The notes under the pieces were generated by a model. It was not told the DNA's origin, did not search any database, and worked only from the letters and a program-made list of their open reading frames with translations. Position numbers and translations under genes: made by a program. DNA of 64,000 nt from Bradyrhizobium sp. sBnM-33 (GTDB lineage: Bacteria > Pseudomonadota > Alphaproteobacteria > Rhizobiales > Xanthobacteraceae): NCBI RefSeq assembly GCF_032917945.1, contig NZ_CP136624.1, positions 7,192,001-7,256,000 of the forward strand, given 5' to 3'. Positions 8,763 through 19,208 of the stretch are shown here, piece by piece (the stretch's first letter is position 1; every line of letters begins with the position of its first letter).

Positions 8763-9632
8763 TCAGTCGGCAGCGCTCGCCAGCCCCGCCGACGGCTGTA
8801 CCAGCAGCGTGGGCACACCGCACGTCCCGTTCCGTACCGTCATCACCCGCGTTCCCGGCTTGCGGCCGGTGCGGACTTCCGAGACGTCGACGCCCGCCTG
8901 CACGAGCCGCGCATGGGTGGCGTCGATGTCGGCGACGCGCCAGCACAGGCCGCGAAGTTTGTCTTGAAGTTTGTCCTGCGACATATCCGTCTCCTTGCCC
9001 GGCCGGTGCGTGACCTCGACAATGAGGTCGCCGCAGCGGAAGAACATCAGCCGGCCCCAATCGGGGTGCGAACGGTCGAGCGCCATGTCGAGGCCGAGCC
9101 GCGCGCCGTAGAGCGCCGCGGCCCGTTCAGGGTCTGAGGTCGAGACCACGACATGGTCCATCGCTGAGATCGATCCGCGCGTGGTTCGCACCGACAGCGG
9201 GCGCTCCTTGTCGCGCTCGAGGAAGAACATACGAACGCCGCGCGTGGCCTCCGTCGCCGCGCGTGTGCGCTTCCACGACAGCACAGCACCCGAGATCGCG
9301 TCGCGGCTTTCGACGTCGGCGATTACGTCCGGCTTCAGCGTCAGCCGGTCGAGCCTGCGATGCATCTTGGCGATGTCGCTGGTTCGGAAGCAGATGCTTG
9401 CGAGTCCCTCGCCTTGCGCGGCCAGAACGCTGCGAATCCGATCGGTATTGGCGCCGTCGCCGCTCGGCGCCATCAATTCCAGCGTGGTATTGTCGAGCGT
9501 GAACAGGACGCGATCGGCCCCTTCGCCGCTGTTCTGCCAGGCCGGCGCGCGGGCAAACAAGGACTGGTAAGCGGCGGAGGCTGCGTTGATGTCGCCGGTG
9601 AGAACGACGACGTGATCGAGGCCGGTGATCAC
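8763..9632 (-). CDS. Two-domain VOC (glyoxalase-like) protein
   Basis: A 289-residue protein with two vicinal-oxygen-chelate modules. The first begins ITGLDHVVVLTGDINAAS, the second SAMDHVVVSTSDPERAAALYG, the usual beta-alpha-beta-beta-beta openings. VOC enzymes bind a divalent metal and act as glyoxalases, dioxygenases or isomerases. I place the start at GTG 9632 because similarity begins there and GTGA overlaps the glutamate dehydrogenase stop by four bases; the frame open to 9824 is antisense-frame noise. The overlap says the two are co-translated. The reaction is unknown. Confidence 0.85.
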   Translation of the reverse strand: MITGLDHVVVLTGDINAASAAYQSLFARAPAWQNSGEGADRVLFTLDNTTLELMAPSGDGANTDRIRSVLAAQGEGLASICFRTSDIAKMHRRLDRLTLKPDVIADVESRDAISGAVLSWKRTRAATEATRGVRMFFLERDKERPLSVRTTRGSISAMDHVVVSTSDPERAAALYGARLGLDMALDRSHPDWGRLMFFRCGDLIVEVTHRPGKETDMSQDKLQDKLRGLCWRVADIDATHARLVQAGVDVSEVRTGRKPGTRVMTVRNGTCGVPTLLVQPSAGLASAAD

Positions 9633-10891
9633 GGAAAGAGCCCCCGCACGTTTTTGGCGGCGCGCACCTTCTCGACACCGATGGCCATCGCCGCCGTGCG
9701 GTGCGGGATGTTGTCGGTTTTGGCCCGCTGCACCATCTGGTCGAAGGCGCGATCGAGGATCGCGTATTCGCGCCGTGTCACTTCCTCTTCCTCCCAGAAC
9801 AATTGCTGCAGGTCCTGCACCCATTCGAAGTAGCTGACCACGACGCCGCCGGAATTGCAGAGAATGTCAGGGATCAGGAATACTTCGCCCTGGCGCTTCT
9901 CCAGCACCAGATCGGCTTCCGGCGTGGTCGGACCGTTGGCACCCTCGGCCAGCACGCGGCACTTCAGGTTTTCGGCGACCTTGGCATCGATCACGCGCTC
10001 CATCGCCGCAGGCACCAGCACGTCGCAGGGCAGCGTGAGGATCTGCTCGGGATCGAAAGTCAGCTCGTTGGAGAACCCGGCGATACTTCCATGCGCGCCC
10101 GCATGTCGCATCAATGCTGGAATATCCAGCCCCTTCGGATCATGTAGCGCGCCGGTGTGATCGCTGACCGCGATGATCTTCAGGCCATATTGTTGTAGTT
10201 CCAGCGCGGCATAGGAGCCGACATTGCCAAAGCCCTGGATCACGGCGGTCGCGCTGCCCGGATTGATCGATAGCTCCTTGAGCACTCGCTTGGCGAGATA
10301 GGCGACGCCGCGCCCGGTGGCTTCGCGGCGGCCGAGCGTGCCGCCCGACGAGACCGGTTTGCCGGTCACGATCTCGGTCACGGTTTGGCCCTGGTACATC
10401 GAATACGTGTCCATGAACCAGGCCATCACCTGTTCGTTGGTGCCCATGTCCGGCGCCATCACATCGGTATGCGGACCGACGAACGGGATCATCTCCTGCA
10501 TGTAGCGGCGCGACAGCCCTTCCAATTCGCGCTTAGAAATGGTGGAGAGATCGACATTGACGCCGCCCTTGGCACCGCCATACGGCAGCCCGACGAGCGC
10601 GCATTTCCAGCTCATCCAGATCGCGAGCGCCGCGACCTCGCCGATGTCGACAGAGGGTGCAAACCGCGTGCCGCCTTTGGTCGGACCGAGGGTGAGATGA
10701 TGCTGCACCCGATAGCCTTCGTACACGGCAACCGTGCCGTCGTCGCGGTGGATCGGGCAAGAGACAGTAACCGCCCGCTTCGGCATCAGGATGCGGTCGC
10801 GCTCGTCCATCGGGATTTCCAGATGGTTGGCGATGACGCCAAACTGATTAACCGCCATGTCGAACACGGGACCGGAATAAACCGTCATCAT
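9629..10891 (-). CDS. Glu/Leu/Phe/Val dehydrogenase (glutamate dehydrogenase family)
   Basis: A 420-residue amino-acid dehydrogenase. The active-site lysine is K108 in PYGGAKGG, and K96 in MSWKCAL contacts substrate. The C-terminal NAD(P) domain contains IQGFGNVGSYAA. It converts glutamate to 2-oxoglutarate plus ammonium, or the reverse. Length matches the hexameric NAD-type GudB/RocG class (~420). The frame is open to GTG 10900, but GGAGG lies inside that stretch, so ATG 10891 (or 10888) is the real start. It is followed without gap by a VOC protein. Confidence 0.93.
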   Translation of the reverse strand: MMTVYSGPVFDMAVNQFGVIANHLEIPMDERDRILMPKRAVTVSCPIHRDDGTVAVYEGYRVQHHLTLGPTKGGTRFAPSVDIGEVAALAIWMSWKCALVGLPYGGAKGGVNVDLSTISKRELEGLSRRYMQEMIPFVGPHTDVMAPDMGTNEQVMAWFMDTYSMYQGQTVTEIVTGKPVSSGGTLGRREATGRGVAYLAKRVLKELSINPGSATAVIQGFGNVGSYAALELQQYGLKIIAVSDHTGALHDPKGLDIPALMRHAGAHGSIAGFSNELTFDPEQILTLPCDVLVPAAMERVIDAKVAENLKCRVLAEGANGPTTPEADLVLEKRQGEVFLIPDILCNSGGVVVSYFEWVQDLQQLFWEEEEVTRREYAILDRAFDQMVQRAKTDNIPHRTAAMAIGVEKVRAAKNVRGLFP

Positions 10892-11129
10892 TTCCTCCAC
10901 TTTTGTCGCGCCGCTGGGGAAACCCGGGCAGCCGTCAGCCGTTATACGACGGCATGCCCAAGCCCCCCTTAAGGACGGTCGCAGTCTCCTCTATACTCCC
11001 ATCTCAAGCAGCAAAGACGGCGCGGTTGCGAATAATTTCAGCGAATGCATCCGATAACCAGTGCTAATGTGTGTGCGCCGCGCCGGGACCATCTTCGCCC
11101 AACACTCTGCAGGACATGACGGAAAACGC

Positions 11130-12023
11130 ATGCAGGCCCTCTTCATCGGACAGACCTATATCGACGTTACCTTCATCACCGACCACATGCCGACCGGCGA
11201 CGAAAAACATGTGGCCTCCGCCTACGCGGTATCGTTTGGCGGCAACGCCGTGACGGCGGCGTTCTGCTGCGCCAAGCTCGGGATCGTGCCGGACCTGATC
11301 GCGACCATGGCCAACGACTGGCTCGGCCGCATGTTTCAGGACATGGCCGCGAAATACGGCATCTCGATCCATCCGCGCAAGGTCAACTCCTCGTCGCTGT
11401 CGTTCATCATGCCGAAAGACGGCAAACGCGCCATCGTACGCTGCCGCGACGACGAGCACATTCATCCCTTCCCGATGCTGAACTTGAAGGGCTGTCGCGC
11501 GCTGCATGTCGATGGCCATCAGCCGGACGCTGCAATCCACTATGCCAAACTCTGCCGCGAGGACGGCATTCTGACATCGCTCGACGGCGGCGGCCTGCGC
11601 ACCAACACCCATGAGCTGCTGGAATTCATCGATGTCGCGATCGTGGCCGAACGACTGTGCGAACAGATGGACAAGACGCCGGAGGCCATGCTGGATTATC
11701 TGAAGAGCCGCGGATGCCGGATCGGCGGCGTCACCATGGGCGAGAAGGGCCTGCTCTGGTATGACGAGACCGGCACCGTCCGTCGCCTTCCCGCACTTCC
11801 GGTCACACCCGAGCGCGTCATCGATACCAACGGCGCAGGCGACGTCTTCCACGGCGCCTATGTCTATTCCTATCTCGCCAATCCCGCTAAAAGCTGGCAG
11901 GAGCATTTCGAGCTTGCGCGCGCCGCCTCGACCTTCAAGGTCCAGCGTCTCGGCAATGAGGCCGGCCTGCCCACGCGCGCCGACCTCGAGGCGATCACGC
12001 GAGAGTTTCAGGTCAGCGCCTGA
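11130..12023 (+). CDS. PfkB-family carbohydrate kinase
   Basis: A 297-residue kinase of the ribokinase/PfkB family. The C-terminal signature DTNGAGDVFHGA contains the anion hole GAGD (235-238, catalytic D238), and the N-terminal glycine pair FGGNA is at 36-40. I start at ATG 11130, where GGAAAA lies upstream; the frame is open from 11061, but similarity begins at MQALFIGQTY. It is followed 24 bases later by a ribokinase gene, probably as one operon. The substrate is a sugar or nucleoside and is not determined. Confidence 0.88.
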   Translation: MQALFIGQTYIDVTFITDHMPTGDEKHVASAYAVSFGGNAVTAAFCCAKLGIVPDLIATMANDWLGRMFQDMAAKYGISIHPRKVNSSSLSFIMPKDGKRAIVRCRDDEHIHPFPMLNLKGCRALHVDGHQPDAAIHYAKLCREDGILTSLDGGGLRTNTHELLEFIDVAIVAERLCEQMDKTPEAMLDYLKSRGCRIGGVTMGEKGLLWYDETGTVRRLPALPVTPERVIDTNGAGDVFHGAYVYSYLANPAKSWQEHFELARAASTFKVQRLGNEAGLPTRADLEAITREFQVSA

Positions 12024-12047
12024 GGAAGCGAACGGGGGTTAGTAGGC

Positions 12048-12962
12048 ATGGGGCGCGTGTTCGTCGCCGGCAGCATCAACATGGATGTGGTGGCGACGGC
12101 CGACCGGCATCCAAAGGTCGGCGAGACCGTCGCAGGTCAAGCGGTGCATTATTTTCCAGGCGGCAAGGGCGCCAACCAGGCCGTGGCCGCCGCAAAACTC
12201 GGCGCACCGTCAACGCTGATCGGCCGGCTAGGCGCGGATGCGTTCGGCCAGCAATTGCGGCAATTTCTCACCGCCCAAGGCGTCGACCTCGCTCTGGTCA
12301 AGGACACTGCGGATGTCCATACCGGAACGGCCGTGATCACGATCGCCAACGCCGACAACACCATCGTCGTCGTGCCCGGCGCCAATGCGCTGGTCAGTGC
12401 CGACGATATCGCCGTCCCCACGCTTGCCAAAGGCGACATTGCCGTAAGTCAGTTCGAGATTCCGCAGCCCACGATCGTCGCCTTCTTCAAACGAGCGCGC
12501 GCCGCCGGCGCGACTACCATCCTCAATCCGGCGCCGGCGATCGCCTGCGGCCCCGAGTTGCTCGATCTCGTCGATATCCTTGTTCTCAACGAAACCGAGC
12601 TGGGGCTTCTCGCGCAGACCGAGCTTCACGACACCGACGACCCTTCCCGATTCGTCGAAGCGGCGCTGCGCCTGCCAACGGCTTCAGACAAGATCATCTG
12701 CGTTACACTTGGCAAGCGCGGTGTGCTCGCGATTGTACGCGGCGAGCCCACGCTGATTGCGGGACGGGCCGTAAAGGCCGTGGACACCACTGGCGCCGGC
12801 GATTGCTTCGTCGGCGCCCTCGCTGCGCAGCTTGCCAGAGGAGAAACGATCGGCGACGCGCTCGAATACGCCAATGCCGCCGCATCGATCTGCGTACAGC
12901 GAATGGGCGCCGCGCCGTCGATGCCGACGGCAGCCGAAGTGGCGACGGTGTTGAGCTCGTAG
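12048..12962 (+). CDS. rbsK: Ribokinase
   Basis: A 304-residue kinase. The ribokinase N-terminal motif PGGKGANQA is at 37-45, the sulfonyl/phosphate segment NPAPA at 160-164, the adenine-side NETE at 181-184, and the DTTGAGD anion hole ends at catalytic D252. It phosphorylates ribose or a close sugar at the 5-position using ATP. No ribose transporter is nearby, so free ribose may come from nucleoside breakdown. The TAG stop is formed by the first bases of a palindromic repeat (12961-13040). Confidence 0.88.
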   Translation: MGRVFVAGSINMDVVATADRHPKVGETVAGQAVHYFPGGKGANQAVAAAKLGAPSTLIGRLGADAFGQQLRQFLTAQGVDLALVKDTADVHTGTAVITIANADNTIVVVPGANALVSADDIAVPTLAKGDIAVSQFEIPQPTIVAFFKRARAAGATTILNPAPAIACGPELLDLVDILVLNETELGLLAQTELHDTDDPSRFVEAALRLPTASDKIICVTLGKRGVLAIVRGEPTLIAGRAVKAVDTTGAGDCFVGALAAQLARGETIGDALEYANAAASICVQRMGAAPSMPTAAEVATVLSS

Positions 12963-13040
12963 CCCGGATGGAGCGAAGCGAAATCCGGGACGCTCACCCG
13001 CTTGCAACAGCCCCGGATTGCGCTTCGCTCCATCCGGGCT
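12961..13040. repeat. Palindromic repeat (family F) overlapping the rbsK stop
   Basis: Left arm AGCCCGGATGGAGCGAAGCG (12961-12980) and its exact complement (13021-13040) enclose a 40-base middle. The T at 12960 plus AG of the repeat makes the rbsK stop codon. It can fold as a long hairpin between the converging rbsK and FAD-reductase genes and may serve as a bidirectional transcription barrier. Confidence 0.9.
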
Positions 13041-13061
13041 ACAGAACTCGGCCGCCTCCGC

Positions 13062-14282
13062 TTAAGTCAGGGCCTTCTTCAGGTCGAAGCTCGCATCGGC
13101 CGCCTGCTCGGGCGTGATCGAGCCATGGGCGGCAAGCAGGCGCCGTCCGAACATGTGATCGCCCGCGCGGTTGACGGACTCGATGCCGACGAGTTGCCCG
13201 CCCCTGTAGCAAAAAGCCGAGAATGCCGCCTGGGCTTGATCACCGCGCACCACCACGTGGTCGTAGCCGGTGGTTAGTCCCGCGATCTGGAGCTTGTCTG
13301 GCCCCTGATCGCTCCAGAACCAAGGCAGGCCGTCATACGGCTTGGCATCGCCGGTCAGCCGGGACGCGACGCAGCGCGCGTGGTCGGTGGCGTTCTGCAC
13401 CGACTCCAGCCGCAGCGAGCCACCGAAACGCGGGCTCGCAAACAACGCGCAGTCGCCAATCGCCGAGATATTGGGATCGGCGGTCAGCAAGTGCTCATCG
13501 ACGATGATGCCCGACGCGACCGGCAGGCCGGCGTCCATTGCCAGTTCCACATTCGGTAACACGCCAACACCGACCACAATCAGGTCGGCTTTCATGTGCC
13601 GGCCGTCGCTGAGGCTGACGCCCGTAACCTTGCGGCCGTCGCTCTCGATGCTGGTGACCTGCACGCCGAGGTGAATCCGGATGCCGGCCGCAGTATGCCG
13701 CGACTGGAAGAACTCCGAGATCTCCGCCGTCACCGCGCGCGCCATCACGCGCGTGGCGAGTTCGACGACGTCGACTTCGAGGCCCTTGGCCCGCGCCGTC
13801 GCCGCAAACTCCAGGCCGATAAAACCGGCGCCGATGACGACCACGCGCTGGCCTTCGGTGATGTAGTCGCGCAGCGACTGGCTTTCGTCGAGCGTGCGCA
13901 AGTAACGCACGCTGTCGAGATTGGCGTTGGGAATGTCGAGCAGGCGGTTGCGCGCGCCGGTCGCCAGCACCAGATGCCCGTAATCGAGCGAAGCGCCGGA
14001 GGCGAGCGCCACCTTGCGCTCCGCGCGGTCGATCGACACCGCGCGATCGGAGATCAGGTCGATATTCTGGTCGAGATAGAATTTTTCCGGCCGGAACATC
14101 AGGCTATCGGGTCCGCCGGTTCCTTTCAGATAGGCCTTGGACAGCGGCGGCCGCTGGTAAGGCAGATGGCCTTCATCGTTCAACAACACGATGCGTTCCG
14201 AAAAGCCGTGCTGGCGCAGCGAAGCCGCAAGCTGATAGCCGGCATGGCCTGCGCCGATGATCACAACCGCTCCTGCCATCAT
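13062..14282 (-). CDS. FAD-dependent ferredoxin reductase-like oxidoreductase
   Basis: A 406-residue flavoprotein of the putidaredoxin/rhodocoxin reductase class. The FAD motif IIGAGHAG is at 8-15, PPLSKAYLKG follows, the NADH motif VVIGAGFIGLEFA lies in the middle, and the FAD-ribityl aspartate is in SAIGDCALF. It would pass electrons from NADH to a ferredoxin serving a P450 or Rieske oxygenase. No ferredoxin or oxygenase gene is adjacent, so the partner is elsewhere. Two adjacent ATGs (14282, 14279) can start it. Confidence 0.9.
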   Translation of the reverse strand: MMAGAVVIIGAGHAGYQLAASLRQHGFSERIVLLNDEGHLPYQRPPLSKAYLKGTGGPDSLMFRPEKFYLDQNIDLISDRAVSIDRAERKVALASGASLDYGHLVLATGARNRLLDIPNANLDSVRYLRTLDESQSLRDYITEGQRVVVIGAGFIGLEFAATARAKGLEVDVVELATRVMARAVTAEISEFFQSRHTAAGIRIHLGVQVTSIESDGRKVTGVSLSDGRHMKADLIVVGVGVLPNVELAMDAGLPVASGIIVDEHLLTADPNISAIGDCALFASPRFGGSLRLESVQNATDHARCVASRLTGDAKPYDGLPWFWSDQGPDKLQIAGLTTGYDHVVVRGDQAQAAFSAFCYRGGQLVGIESVNRAGDHMFGRRLLAAHGSITPEQAADASFDLKKALT

Positions 14283-14554
14283 AGGGACATCCTACGTTCG
14301 AGCGCACGGGAATGACCCATGTCGTTTCCTCTCCAGTGATTTTGGCTTGCCTGCCTCGTCCCTTGGGAGCGGCGCTCGTGTCCGTCCCGAACGATGACGG
14401 GCGCTATCTGACCTCATGGTGCGACGAGACGCAAGGGCATCAGCGGCCCTGAGGGCGGTCTTTACCGCATTTGCGGGCCTGGCCGGGGATTGTCACATCT
14501 TGCCTTCTCCATTTAAATGCCCGGTACATCCGCAGCGCGCCGCGAGGCCTTGCC

Positions 14555-15346
14555 ATGTCGACTTCCGATGATACCGCCGCCCCTGCCCTGCTCAGGATCG
14601 AGGGGCCGATCGCCACGATTACGCTCAATCGCCCCGCGGCTTTCAACTCGATCAATCTGTCGATCGCACAAAAGCTCGAGCAGCTCGGCGCGGAGGTCGA
14701 GGGCAATGACGACATAAGGGTGCTGGTGATCGAGGGTGAAGGCCGCGCCTTCTCGGCCGGCGGCGATCTGCAGACCATCGGCGCCGCCGCCGCCAACGAT
14801 ACGATCGCCCCCGTGGTCGGCGAACTACTGAAGCACTACCATGCCTTCATCGAAGCAGTACGGCGGATGCCCAAGATCGTGCTGTCCAGCGTTCACGGCT
14901 CCGCGGCCGGCGCCGGCATGGGGCTCGCCTTCGTCGCCGATCTCTGCATTGCCGCCGACGACGCCCGCTTTACGCCGGCCTATGCCAAGATCGGCGTCTC
15001 GCCTGACGGAGGCAGCACGGTCGGCATGGTCGGCACCGTCGGCACCCGCCGCGCGCTGCAGATCTTTCTGGCCGAAGACAGTTTTACCGCGCAGCAGGCC
15101 TATGAGTGGGGTCTGGTTGCCCGCGTCGTTCCGGCGGCAGGACTGAAGGCTGAAACGCGCAAATTCGCCGAGCGGCTGGCACAGAACCCGCCAGCGGCGA
15201 TCAGCGGCACCAAGTCGCTGGTCTATCAGGCCGCGGTTACGCCGACGAAGCAGCAGCTCGATGCCGAGGAAGCGAAGATCATCGATGCCATGCAAACCGA
15301 TGAATTTCGCATTGCGGTGAAGAAGTTCACCAGCAAAGGGAAGTAG
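14555..15346 (+). CDS. Enoyl-CoA hydratase/isomerase (PaaG-like crotonase)
   Basis: A 263-residue crotonase-fold protein. The oxyanion-hole segments are RAFSAGGDL (64-72) and VHGSAAGAGMGLA (113-125). The hydratase glutamates are replaced (GAGMGL, PAYAKIG), while D151 in SPDGG is kept as in PaaG/isomerase-type members, so isomerase or related activity is more likely than classical hydration. ATG 14555 has GAGG upstream, and the open frame to 14471 lacks similarity. It stands alone between a 270-base gap and a repeat. Confidence 0.87.
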   Translation: MSTSDDTAAPALLRIEGPIATITLNRPAAFNSINLSIAQKLEQLGAEVEGNDDIRVLVIEGEGRAFSAGGDLQTIGAAAANDTIAPVVGELLKHYHAFIEAVRRMPKIVLSSVHGSAAGAGMGLAFVADLCIAADDARFTPAYAKIGVSPDGGSTVGMVGTVGTRRALQIFLAEDSFTAQQAYEWGLVARVVPAAGLKAETRKFAERLAQNPPAAISGTKSLVYQAAVTPTKQQLDAEEAKIIDAMQTDEFRIAVKKFTSKGK

Positions 15347-15372
15347 CGGCGCGTTGATACCGCCTGCTCAAC

Positions 15373-15470
15373 TGTCATCATCCGCGAAGCGGATGATCCA
15401 GTACGCTGCGCACTCTCGATTCGAATTCAGCGCCTCGGAGTACTGGATGCCCCGCCTTCGGGGCATGACG
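15373..15470. repeat. Palindromic intergenic repeat (family B)
   Basis: Left TGTCATCATCCGCGAAGCGG...GATCCAGTAC and right GTACTGGATGCCCCGCCTTC...GGCATGACG arms. The same family recurs at 25236-25337 and 33436-33540. It lies between the converging crotonase and dehydratase genes. Confidence 0.8.
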
Positions 15471-15478
15471 CCGCAGGG

Positions 15479-17185
15479 CTATTTCTTTCCCTGCCCGCGC
15501 ATGAAATCGAAATCGCAGCCTTCATCAGCCTGCAGAATCGTCTCGTTGAACAGATGCGCATAGCCGCGCCTCGCCCAATCGGGCGTTGCAGCCGGCGCGA
15601 GCGCGGTCCGCCGCTTCTCCAGTTCAGCGTCATCCACCAGCAGGTCAATGCTGCGTTTTGCGACGTCGAGCCGGATCATGTCGCCATTCTTCACCAGCGC
15701 CAATGGCCCGCCCACGGCGGACTCCGGCGTAATGTGCAGCACGATGGTGCCGAACGCCGTTCCGCTCATCCGCGCGTCTGATATCCGCACCATGTCCTTG
15801 GTGCCGCCACGCGCAAGCTTCTTCGGGATCGGCAAATAGCCAGCCTCGGGCATGCCCGGCGCCCCCTTGGGACCGGCGTTGCGCAGCACCAGCACGTCGT
15901 CAGCGTTGACGTCGAGATCGGGGTCGTCGACCCGCAGCGTCATGTCCTCGACCGATTCGAACACCACGGCACGGCCGGTGTGCTGCAGCAGTTTTGGGCT
16001 GGCCGCCGACTGCTTGATAACGGCCCCGCGCGGCGCAAGGTTGCCGTGCAGCACCGCCATCGCGCCTTCGCTCTTGATCGGATTGTCGCGCGGACGGATG
16101 GCGTCCTGTCCCGGAACATCTTCGGCGCCGGCCACAATCTCGCGCAGCGTCTGGCCGGTGATGGTCTTTGCGTCGAGATCGATGAGGTCACCAAGCTGCG
16201 CCATTAGCTTCGGCACACCGCCGGCATGGTGGAAATGCTCCATGTAATGTTCGCCCGACGGCTTCAGATCGACGAGCACCGGCACCTCGCGGCCGAGCTT
16301 GTCGAATATCTCGAGGTCGATCTTGTGCGGGGAGCGATGAGCGATCGCGGTGAGATGGATCAGGCCATTGGTCGAGCCGCCGATCGCCTGCATCACGACC
16401 TGCGCATTGCGGAACGATGTCGGTGTCAGAATCTCGCTCGGCCTCGGTCCCTTGGCTTTCGCCATTTCGGCCGCCACCCTGCCGCTGGCCTCCGCCGAAC
16501 GGAATCGCTCGGCATGCGGCGCCGGGATCGTTGCGCTCATCGGCAGCGACAAACCGAGTGCCTCGGCGATGCACGCCATGGTGCTGGCGGTGCCCATCAC
16601 CATGCAGGTGCCGACCGAAGGCGCCAGCCGGCCGTTGACGGCTTCGATCTCGTTGTCATCGATTTCGCCGGCGCGATATTTCGCCCAGAGCCGGCGGCAA
16701 TCGGTACAGGCGCCGAGCACCTCGCCCCTGTGATGACCGACCACCATCGGACCCACTGGAATGACGACGGTCGGGAGGTCGGCTGAGACTGCGGCCATGA
16801 TCTGCGCCGGCAACGTCTTGTCGCAACCGCCGATCACGACCACGGCGTCCATCGGCTGCGCACGGATCATCTCCTCGGTGTCCATCGCCATCAGATTGCG
16901 CAGGTACATCGAGGTCGGATAAGCGAAGCTCTCCGCGATCGAAATGGTCGGGAACACCATCGGCATCGCGCCCGACAGCATCACGCCGCGCTTCACCGCT
17001 TCGATGATCTGCGGAACGTTGCCGTGACAGGGATTGTAGTCGCTGTAGGTATTGGTGATGCCGACGATCGGCCGATTGAGCGCATCATCCGAATAGCCCA
17101 TCGCCTTGATGAAGGCCTTGCGCAGGAATAGCGAGAAGCCAGCATCGCCATAACTCGTCAGTCCCTTGCGAAGTCCGTCGGCCAT
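15479..17185 (-). CDS. IlvD/Edd-family dehydratase (dihydroxy-acid or sugar-acid dehydratase)
   Basis: A 568-residue iron-sulfur dehydratase. The three cluster cysteines are present: C53 (NPCHGN), C121 (GGCDKT) and C194 (VGTCMV). The lysine next to the second, K123, is the carbamylated Mg ligand in characterised members. The reaction removes water from a 2,3-dihydroxy acid to give a 2-keto-3-deoxy acid. Both IlvD (branched-chain amino acids) and aldonate/aldarate dehydratases share these residues. The neighbours (uronate dehydrogenase, lactonase, aldehyde dehydrogenase) favour a sugar-acid substrate, so I leave the symbol blank. Confidence 0.9.
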   Translation of the reverse strand: MADGLRKGLTSYGDAGFSLFLRKAFIKAMGYSDDALNRPIVGITNTYSDYNPCHGNVPQIIEAVKRGVMLSGAMPMVFPTISIAESFAYPTSMYLRNLMAMDTEEMIRAQPMDAVVVIGGCDKTLPAQIMAAVSADLPTVVIPVGPMVVGHHRGEVLGACTDCRRLWAKYRAGEIDDNEIEAVNGRLAPSVGTCMVMGTASTMACIAEALGLSLPMSATIPAPHAERFRSAEASGRVAAEMAKAKGPRPSEILTPTSFRNAQVVMQAIGGSTNGLIHLTAIAHRSPHKIDLEIFDKLGREVPVLVDLKPSGEHYMEHFHHAGGVPKLMAQLGDLIDLDAKTITGQTLREIVAGAEDVPGQDAIRPRDNPIKSEGAMAVLHGNLAPRGAVIKQSAASPKLLQHTGRAVVFESVEDMTLRVDDPDLDVNADDVLVLRNAGPKGAPGMPEAGYLPIPKKLARGGTKDMVRISDARMSGTAFGTIVLHITPESAVGGPLALVKNGDMIRLDVAKRSIDLLVDDAELEKRRTALAPAATPDWARRGYAHLFNETILQADEGCDFDFMRGQGKK

Positions 17186-17308
17186 CGTCTTGTTCCCGTT
17201 TTTCGAGGCTCCGGTTTCCAGGCGTCTTGGTGAGGCCGGGTCACATATGATCGTCAGTATGGTCTTCGGGCCGGCGCCGCAAGGGCGTAGGACCCGGAAT
17301 TCGATATC

Positions 17309-18127
17309 TCACTTCCAGTCGATAATCCGGCTCTCGTCGCCGTCGAACTCCATGCAGCAGAACGTGCCGCCTTGGTAGTAATCGCCGACTGGGTCCGGCT
17401 TGAGCTTGGCCTGCTCGGCCATGGCGTGTTCGCGGAAATCCTCAGCCCTGCCGGTCGGCCGATAGCCGAGCTCGTAGGCGCGATGGTTGTCCCACCAGGC
17501 GCGTTCATTATAGGAAGCGCCGTAGAGGATTTCGAAGTGAATGTCGGGATGGTCGAGTCCGATCCGGCAGAGCTGCACCAGGTCTTCCGGCTTCAGCCAG
17601 ATCGAAAGCCTGCGATGGTCGAGCGGCTTCTCGCCGAAATTTCCGATCCGGATGCAGGTGACACCAAGTCCGTGCTTGTCGGCATAGAGCGCGCCGACCG
17701 CTTCGCCGAACACCTTGCTAACGCCATAGCGGCTGTCGGGTCGCGCGGTGACGTCGGTGCCGATGCGGTGATGGCGCGGGTAGAAGCCGACCGCATGGTT
17801 CGACGAAGCGAACACCACGCGCTTGACGCCCTTCTTCCGCGCGGCCTCGAACAGATTGTAGCCGCCGATGATGTTGGATTGCAGGATCGAATCCCAGGGA
17901 CCCTCCACCGAATAGCCGCCGAAATGCAGGATGCCGTCGATGTCTTCGCAGATCGCCTCGACCTGGGTGAGATCGGCGAGATCGGCCGCCTTGAACTTCT
18001 CATCCTTGCCTAGATCGGCCGGCGGCTTCAAATCGCTCAACAGCAGGTCCGGATAGATCGGCGGCAGCAGCTTGCGCAAGGATGTGCCGATCCCGCCGGC
18101 CGCGCCGGTCATCAATATGCGTGGCAT
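17309..18127 (-). CDS. udh: Uronate dehydrogenase (NAD-dependent, SDR superfamily)
   Basis: A 272-residue extended short-chain dehydrogenase. The N-terminal TGAAGGIG (7-14) binds NAD and the catalytic pair is Y134-x3-K138 (RYGVSK). From memory it aligns along its length with Agrobacterium Udh (NIIGGYNLFEAAR, FASSNHAVGFYP, WWDN and YQGGTF segments). Udh oxidises D-galacturonate or D-glucuronate to the aldaro-lactone. The divergent gene at 18222 is a lactonase, which is the natural next step. Alternative: another SDR epimerase-like enzyme, less likely. Confidence 0.83.
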   Translation of the reverse strand: MPRILMTGAAGGIGTSLRKLLPPIYPDLLLSDLKPPADLGKDEKFKAADLADLTQVEAICEDIDGILHFGGYSVEGPWDSILQSNIIGGYNLFEAARKKGVKRVVFASSNHAVGFYPRHHRIGTDVTARPDSRYGVSKVFGEAVGALYADKHGLGVTCIRIGNFGEKPLDHRRLSIWLKPEDLVQLCRIGLDHPDIHFEILYGASYNERAWWDNHRAYELGYRPTGRAEDFREHAMAEQAKLKPDPVGDYYQGGTFCCMEFDGDESRIIDWK

Positions 18128-18221
18128 TTGTTTCCTCTTAGTCTTGCGACCGATTTGCGGTCATTAGCAGGGAATGATAGCTAACCCAAACGCTATGGGA
18201 ACGCACCAACGAGAACAGCAA

Positions 18222-19190
<969 letters not shown>

Positions 19191-19208
19191 CTCCCCGCCC
19201 GCCGGCGC

